A stretch of 64,000 nt of DNA from contig BAAHQB010000313.1 in assembly GCA_054601695.1 (NCBI GenBank), forward strand, positions 62,001 through 126,000. Reading direction: 5' to 3'. The first letter of the stretch is position 1. The number at the start of each line of letters is the position of its first letter. Shown one piece after another: positions 1 through 64,000 of the stretch. Both the position numbers and the translations under genes were made by a program. Origin of the DNA: Amorphochlora amoebiformis. Lineage: Eukaryota; Cercozoa; Chlorarachniophyceae. The notes beneath the pieces were generated by a model. That model had not been told where the DNA came from and made no database searches. It worked only from the letters and a program-made list of their open reading frames with translations.

Positions 1-72
1 TATATATATATATATATATATATGTACATATATATATGTATATTATATATATACATATATATACATATATAT

Positions 73-105
<33 letters not shown>

Positions 106-107
106 CC

Positions 108-155
<48 letters not shown>

Positions 156-180
156 TATACTTATATTGTAATATACACAC

Positions 181-206
181 ATATATATTATATGTAAAAG
201 AAGCTT
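181..206 (-). CDS. washc4: Possible further washc4 exon (tentative)
   Basis: A short island in (TA)n can be read after an AG as EASFTYNIY in the phase left open by exon 60, ending on a GTGTGT donor. It resembles the family segment GAAFTDD that follows KKN in SWIP. The similarity is only a few residues and the second half is microsatellite-like, so this may be a decayed junction copy. Confidence 0.3.
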
Positions 207-217
207 CTCGCCTTCCC

Positions 218-33007
<32,790 letters not shown>

Positions 33008-33899
33008 GTTACTGTAGGCTTATATCAGGACTTGGAAGTATAGAGGGTTGGGGAAAGAGCTTCCTACCTTCTCGTCAATTTGCATGATGTACGATATCAA
33101 CACCCCAAACGAGAGGAATCAAGCGGAATCTCAGAGAGCAAAGGGAATATCCTGGAGATTAGACGGGTAAGTGTACGGTTTGAGGGGACCCTGAAATATC
33201 TGAGGTCAAAAAGAGCGATACGTCAGCAAACTCGTATAAGAACTCCAAGTAATTTTCGTATTTCGGCTTTTCCAGTGATTTCCTTCCGGATTCTTTTGTA
33301 TGTAGGGGTTATATATACAGATATAGCGTATGGTAAGGTCAGAAATATATGAAATAAGGCTATGAAGTCTGGAGAGTAGGAGAAAGGTGGCAACCAGGGC
33401 GGAGTCGGGAGCAGGCCAATTTTCGACCTCAGCCGATATTTTCTGAATTGTTTAATTTCTCTAAAGAATAACTCGGAAGAAATGGCATGACGCGTTTGGA
33501 TTCTGAAGACCAGAACTCGGAGGCCACGATCGACGGAATCATCCGAGAAGAAGCGGAGAAAGAAGCCTCCGCAAACAAGGAGGAAAACAAGCCTTGAACA
33601 CGTGCTTGTTTCTCGCGTATTTGCCGTCTTAACAGGCCATTTTATGATATTATATTTTAGTATTATCAGACTCCCAATATCGGACTCCGACAAGATTTTA
33701 TTACTATCATGACAGAGCAGTCTAGCTATTATACTAGATATACTACTAGTATATCACATTTCATATGATATATTCTCATGATACTCATGATACGATTACA
33801 CAGCTGTAGGTATAGACATAGTAAAATTGTATAACCCGGTATCTAGAGTATATCTAGTATATCTATAGAGAGTATATCTAGTATATCTCGTATGTCTAT

Positions 33900-33958
<59 letters not shown>

Positions 33959-34225
33959 TCGACACTAGATCATAGGCTAGTGATCATATTATACCCATGC
34001 TAGTCCTAGTAGTATGCTATGGTGAATATATATATATATATATATATATGTACTTTTATATATATACTAGATATATATAGAACGTACCGTAGAGTACATA
34101 TAAGTTTTACACACACTCATACACACATCAGGCAATGAATCACTCTATGATATATACATCACACACACACATATATATATATATATTTATTATAATATAC
34201 ACATATAATCTTATAATGTACATAT

Positions 34226-34296
<71 letters not shown>

Positions 34297-34319
34297 TATA
34301 TCTACATATATATATCACG

Positions 34320-34353
<34 letters not shown>

Positions 34354-34656
34354 CGTATACCTAAACACATATACTACATATCTTAAATATCTTGGGATTG
34401 TAGTGAAACTTGAATCGAATGGGCTATCATTATTACAACTATTCGCGACCCACTGCGGCTGGACTGAGAAGCCATTTACGAATAACTCTACGCCTACTTT
34501 AAGCATGGCTTCGAAACCCATGTTGCCAGGCAACAACACAGATCGATCGATGATTCCTTGGAAGCCCATCGAGCAGCCAAGTAATCGCAGCAGCCTTGAG
34601 TGTATGTGGATCTGATCTGAAGTTTTAAGTTTGTATGAGGATTACGTGCACGACGA
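33008..34656. other. Intergenic: upstream of washc4, downstream of G-beta
   Basis: Mostly unique sequence with short (TA)n runs (33903-33957, 34027-34050, 34233-34290). It holds overlapping frames on both strands (33080-33352 plus, 33223-33693 minus) with no recognisable motif, and a 36-codon acidic ORF (33487-33597, plus). A GTAAGT at 33169 could be a donor for a small plus-strand transcript. I assign no gene. Confidence 0.6.
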
Positions 34657-35781
34657 CTAAGCCCAGATCCTCATAAGAGAGTCCCAGCTTCCGGTACATA
34701 ATGCGTATCCGTCAGGAGACAATCCTAAACACGAGACTCTGTTCTCGTGTAAGTCTAGTTTCTGTGAGATATTCTTTCCGTTCGTAGTATTCCACACGTA
34801 ACAGAAGAAGTTGTCGCAGCCGGAGAATATGTATCTTCCAGTCTTGGAGAAGGCCACAGAAGTCACAGAGGTTCCAACCATATCTCTTGTAGAATATTTT
34901 TGAATTTGACGGTGTGCTCGCATTTCGAACAAGCGCACCGACCAGTCATCCGATCCAGTTCCGAAGGCCTTGCCACCGGGGAAGGCATCCACCGAGTTGA
35001 TGTCTTGCTCATGACCAGGATAAGTCATAACCGGTTTAGTCTGACGGATATCCCAGACGATCGCGGTCTTGTCGCAAGATCCAGACACAAGCACGTTTTC
35101 GTCTTCCATGATGGCTATACTCATCACGTCCGCGGTATGAGACTTAAGTTGGCTGACAGATTTCTTTTTCTCAATATCCCACTGGATGCACGTGGAGTCT
35201 CCAGAAGACGTCAGTATCCTCTGATCATTGAGGAAGCGGCAGCAGGAGAGATAGCCTTCGTGTTCCGCAAACTCGACAATCGGCTTGTATTCCTCAGGAA
35301 CATCGTTCTCCTCAGGCTGGGGAATCTTGTACAAGGAGCACAAGTTGTCTAAACCCCCCGAGGCGACGTACTTCCCGCTTGCAGAGTAAGCACACGTCAT
35401 GACCCACGAGGAACGAAGTGGAATAGCGTGTAATTTGGCGTTAGTGAAAGCGTTCCAAATAATTAGCTTCCCGTCCTGCGATGCGCTTACAAGAGTGTTC
35501 TGGCCATTTGCCGACCAGTGGAGAGCGTAGATCTTACCATAGTGGCCCTTAAGGACTCTCCTAAGTGTGGTAGATGAATAATTTAGGTGGCAGGACATCA
35601 AGAATATTTCAATGACTCACTTCAGTTTCATTCCGCGCTCAACATACGGAATCTTGTGTCCTTTGGCCTCCGAATCGAGAGAATTTTTCTGGTCGTCATA
35701 CGAAGCAATATCTCTCATTTTTGCCAATTGATCCTTCAGCTTCTCGATCTCTTCCTTGTATTTCCTGAGATCCGCCGCCAT
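34657..35781 (-). CDS. gnb: Heterotrimeric G-protein beta subunit (WD40)
   Basis: G-beta pairs with G-gamma at the inner plasma membrane and couples receptors to effectors. Exon 1 is 35621-35781 and exon 2 is 34657-35560; the intron, 35561-35620, is 60 bp with GTGAGT and TTAG ends. The join restores MKL-K-RVLKGH and gives 354 aa, close to the usual 340. Residues 1-25 ([20 protein letters not shown]) form the N-terminal coiled coil for G-gamma. Seven WD repeats follow: [74 protein letters not shown]-type and a final [12 protein letters not shown]. Codon use is balanced and there is no microsatellite. The start is the first ATG before the coiled coil. Identification is secure from the G-beta signature [11 protein letters not shown] plus GGLDNLCS. 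Confidence 0.98.
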
Positions 35782-35951
35782 CTTTTCTCAGGCTTTTGCA
35801 AAAAGGAAGCGAACTGGAACGTCTGGAAGGGGAAGTTGAGAGTTCTGACAGAATCCCGGGTGTAACTGTCAGTAACGTGACTATTAGAGGTCATCCATAT
35901 AGTGCGATCTGCGACGGTGAGCGACTACACCCGCGATTTGAAATACCCGCG
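35782..35951. promoter_or_regulatory. Divergent intergenic region, probable bidirectional promoter
   Basis: The G-beta start codon (35781, minus) and the DUF2817 start codon (35952, plus) are 170 bp apart, head to head. The stretch is unique sequence without microsatellite, unlike nearly everything else outside exons. I see no clear TATA box or named site. An upstream ATG at 35796 in the DUF2817 frame would leave only 14 bp to G-beta, so the later ATG is preferred. Confidence 0.55.
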
Positions 35952-47543
<11,592 letters not shown>

Positions 47544-47777
47544 ATCTTGATTATGTAACGTTAATGTTCAGTTACATGATGAACATGGTCGACTGATTAC
47601 ATGATCAGCGTGATCTACTAGATTTATCTCCTGACATGGAACTAGTGGAAGTGACCGATGAACTAGAATGAATGGATATCTGAAGCCAGTCAAATTCCGT
47701 TATCATTCACTAGATTCACAAACTACCAATGACACTAGTCGAATTCATAATAATTATCTAAACTAGTATCTAGAGTA

Positions 47778-47824
<47 letters not shown>

Positions 47825-48830
47825 TGATGCGGTAGAATTCTTACTTCTATTGAAGTATATTAACAAAGAGACGTACAGTCACACTATGCACAAAGAGATG
47901 CGCACAAGACTATGCGTATATACAACTAATATACGTACGTATCTTCTATACGTACGCAATGGATGTATCATATGCGTATTTACATACATACCAATACACG
48001 TAAGCAATGCAACAATAACATATACCACAGTAAGCACATAAACCAGGTATGTACAGATACGTTGTATACAACGTATACCTATCATCTAGATTATACCTGC
48101 GTATATCAAATACATACGCGCATACCTAGATACGTACCTGCGAACATATACCTACGAATTTATACCGTATGTATACAGATGCGTACCTCTAGACATGCAT
48201 ACGTACAATCGATATACGTTGTACCGGCGGGCGTGCGGGCGTTCGTGCGGCCGCACGCCGCACCAACACACGCACAAACATTCGCTCAACCAATATAGGT
48301 GCTGTACCAACGTACGTATTATACGTGCCAATCAACTGTTTCGGTAAGCGCGATTTTCTAGATTTTCTCGAATTTTTCTGTGTTATCCCAGGAGCTTTAG
48401 AATCATTAGACATGCTTACACATGATTATTGAAAACTAGGACTTCTACACTCTGCAAACAGGTTATAGACTTATACTAGAATTACGTCAACGTAGGCATG
48501 ATCCGTTAGTTATATTTTACTAGATCTAGTTTGTATGTATTAGATATATCATATACTTGGCTCAGTCCAAGCAAGTACTACGCATATCATAGCCTCGGAA
48601 TATATCTAATATATCGTGCGACGTTTAGTGGCAGTGTACTCTGGAAGCTGGATACTAAGACTCAGTGACTTAGAGAACGTGCATGGTTTAAGAGCTCTTC
48701 GAATTTAAAAAATATTTAAAAATGGAAAAAACTGAAAATTCGAACTTGTTTGAGGGTGAAGAGGCGACATATAAAACAAGTGCGTTGCCGACGGAGTGGA
48801 TGGGATGGGATGTATCAGTAGAACTAGATA
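47544..48830. other. Intergenic between convergent DUF2817 gene and srd5a3
   Basis: Unique, AT-rich sequence shared by the two 3' ends. It includes one (TA)n run (47780-47822), a TACGTA-rich stretch (47870-48215) and a short GC-rich palindromic patch (48228-48265, containing GCGGCCGC). No gene recognised. Both polyadenylation regions should lie here. Confidence 0.6.
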
Positions 48831-62965
<14,135 letters not shown>

Positions 62966-62968
62966 CTT

Positions 62969-62999
<31 letters not shown>

Positions 63000-63066
63000 A
63001 TATATATATATATTATACATACATATACATACATATGCATACATATTATATACATACATATATATA

Positions 63067-63100
<34 letters not shown>

Positions 63101-63127
63101 GTGTATATGTATATGTATACACATACA

Positions 63128-63182
63128 TACATGCCATATCTTGAGAATTTCGTAAAATAGGTATGAATACACTCACCTTTGG
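63128..63182 (-). repeat. srd5a3: Acceptor-edge copy of the srd5a3 YGK exon
   Basis: Repeats AAAG-GTGAGTGTATTCATACC and the following YGK-encoding bases with a one-base deletion, upstream of the real exon at 62908-62965. Confidence 0.85.
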
Positions 63183-63320
63183 AAATACATAGTAAATATT
63201 ATATATACATATATATACATACATACACATATACATATATATATACATACATATATATACATATATATATGTGTGTGTGTATGTATTGCATGTGTATATT
63301 ACATATATGTATGCGTCTAC

Positions 63321-63355
<35 letters not shown>

Positions 63356-63428
63356 ATATTATATATATATAATATATATAATTATATATATATATATTAT
63401 ATTTATATATATATATATATATTATATT

Positions 63429-63468
<40 letters not shown>

Positions 63469-63662
63469 TGAAAAACGTATACAATATTTATATATATATA
63501 TGCACATTTGTTTAGGTACATAATATGTACAAACCTTCTATGTGTACAAATAGACCTATACATATGTACATATATGTACATATATATATATATATATATA
63601 TGAGATATATATATATATATATACATTATGTATAAATGTAATTTAATATATATTATACATAT

Positions 63663-63720
<58 letters not shown>

Positions 63721-63730
63721 TATATATATA

Positions 63731-63772
63731 GTGAGCCAACAACGCTTGTAATAGCACGTCGATGAGGTAATA
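63731..63772 (-). CDS. srd5a3: Possible upstream srd5a3 exon, hydrophobic (tentative)
   Basis: After an acceptor CGCTTAG this island reads YYLIDVLLQALLAH, as expected for the N-terminal membrane helix of SRD5A3. No GT follows directly at its end (TATATA does), and internal GT choices break phase with the YGK exon. Two shorter copies of the same acceptor edge lie at about 63,923 and 63,868. Confidence 0.4.
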
Positions 63773-64000
63773 CTAAGCGTTAGGGTTAGGGTTAGGGTTA
63801 GGGTTAGGGTTAGGGTTAGGGTTAGGATTAGGGCTAGGGTTAGAGTTAGGGTTTGGAATGCGGGGATCCTAAGCGTTAGGATTAGGGTTAGGGTTAGGTT
63901 AGGATTAGAGTTAGGGTTAGGGTTGCGGTAATACTAAGCGTTAGGGTTAGGGTTAGGGTTAGGGTTAGGGTTTGAGTTAGGGTAGGGTTGCGCGTTAGGG
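63773..64000. repeat. TTAGGG-type array at right edge
   Basis: TTAGGG repeats with variants, interrupted by copies of the short segment ATACTAAGCGTTAGGG (about 63,768, 63,923) and CCTAAGCGTTAGG (63,868). In the minus sense each copy is an acceptor edge, ...CGCTTAG, of the tentative srd5a3 exon. This is not a chromosome end, since a gene reads through it. Confidence 0.7.

Noticed and set aside
33223-33693. 156-codon minus-strand and 90-codon plus-strand frames in the intergenic region
   Set aside because: No recognisable motif, they overlap on opposite strands, and neither fits the washc4 N-terminus.
35796-35951. Upstream in-frame extension of the DUF2817 protein from an ATG at 35796
   Set aside because: It would start 14 bp from the G-beta start codon, and the added residues have no family counterpart.
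63780-64000. Chromosome end (telomere) at the right edge
   Set aside because: The repeat is degenerate, is interrupted by exon-edge copies, and the same repeats occur throughout the window inside genes.

Overview
The window is nuclear DNA of a eukaryote. It carries four protein-coding genes with spliceosomal introns, embedded in an extreme load of simple sequence: (TA)n, (GA/CT)n, (CG)n, CA-rich tracts and internal telomere-type TTAGGG/CCCTAA arrays. I cannot fix the species. TTAGGG repeats, a SWIP/WASH-complex gene and a classical G-beta gene fit an opisthokont, amoebozoan or stramenopile-like protist better than a plant or an alveolate. Almost every long open frame in the window is a translated microsatellite ([18 protein letters not shown]) and is not a gene.

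Layout, left to right. (1) About 33,007 down to the left edge, minus strand: washc4 (SWIP subunit of the WASH complex), read as about 60 exons averaging 57 nt over 32 kb; the C-terminus lies outside the window. (2) 34,657-35,781, minus: a G-protein beta subunit of 354 aa with one ordinary 60-bp intron. (3) 35,952-47,543, plus: a DUF2817 / M14-carboxypeptidase-like metallohydrolase of 391 aa in 14 exons, divergent from G-beta across 170 bp. (4) 48,831 to at least 62,965, minus: srd5a3 (polyprenol reductase, 5-alpha-reductase family) in 15 recognised exons, with the N-terminus near or beyond the right edge.

The exons were found by eye. I looked for non-repetitive islands of 20-100 bp lying between an AG and a GT (or GC) and checked that reading phase is kept from island to island. 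I then compared the joined peptides with my memory of the families. Each of the three large genes chains in a single frame with its diagnostic motifs in the right order.

The exciting part is the gene architecture. The introns consist almost wholly of microsatellite or telomeric repeat, and the repeats themselves supply the splice sites: GTATAT...TATATAG from (TA)n, GTTAGG or GTAACC...CCCTAG from telomeric repeat. Many exon edges are also present as extra copies. Copies of the exon end plus its donor lie in the downstream intron, and copies of the acceptor plus exon start lie in the upstream intron, so introns seem to have grown by duplicating their own splice junctions. A roughly 130-bp element with conserved palindromes recurs at least 14 times inside the TTAGGG tracts. 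The G-beta gene, with its 60-bp intron, shows what an unexpanded intron looks like here.

The four genes have no obvious shared pathway: endosomal actin (washc4), heterotrimeric G-protein signalling (G-beta), a putative zinc hydrolase, and dolichol synthesis (srd5a3). They look like ordinary housekeeping neighbours whose introns have been invaded.
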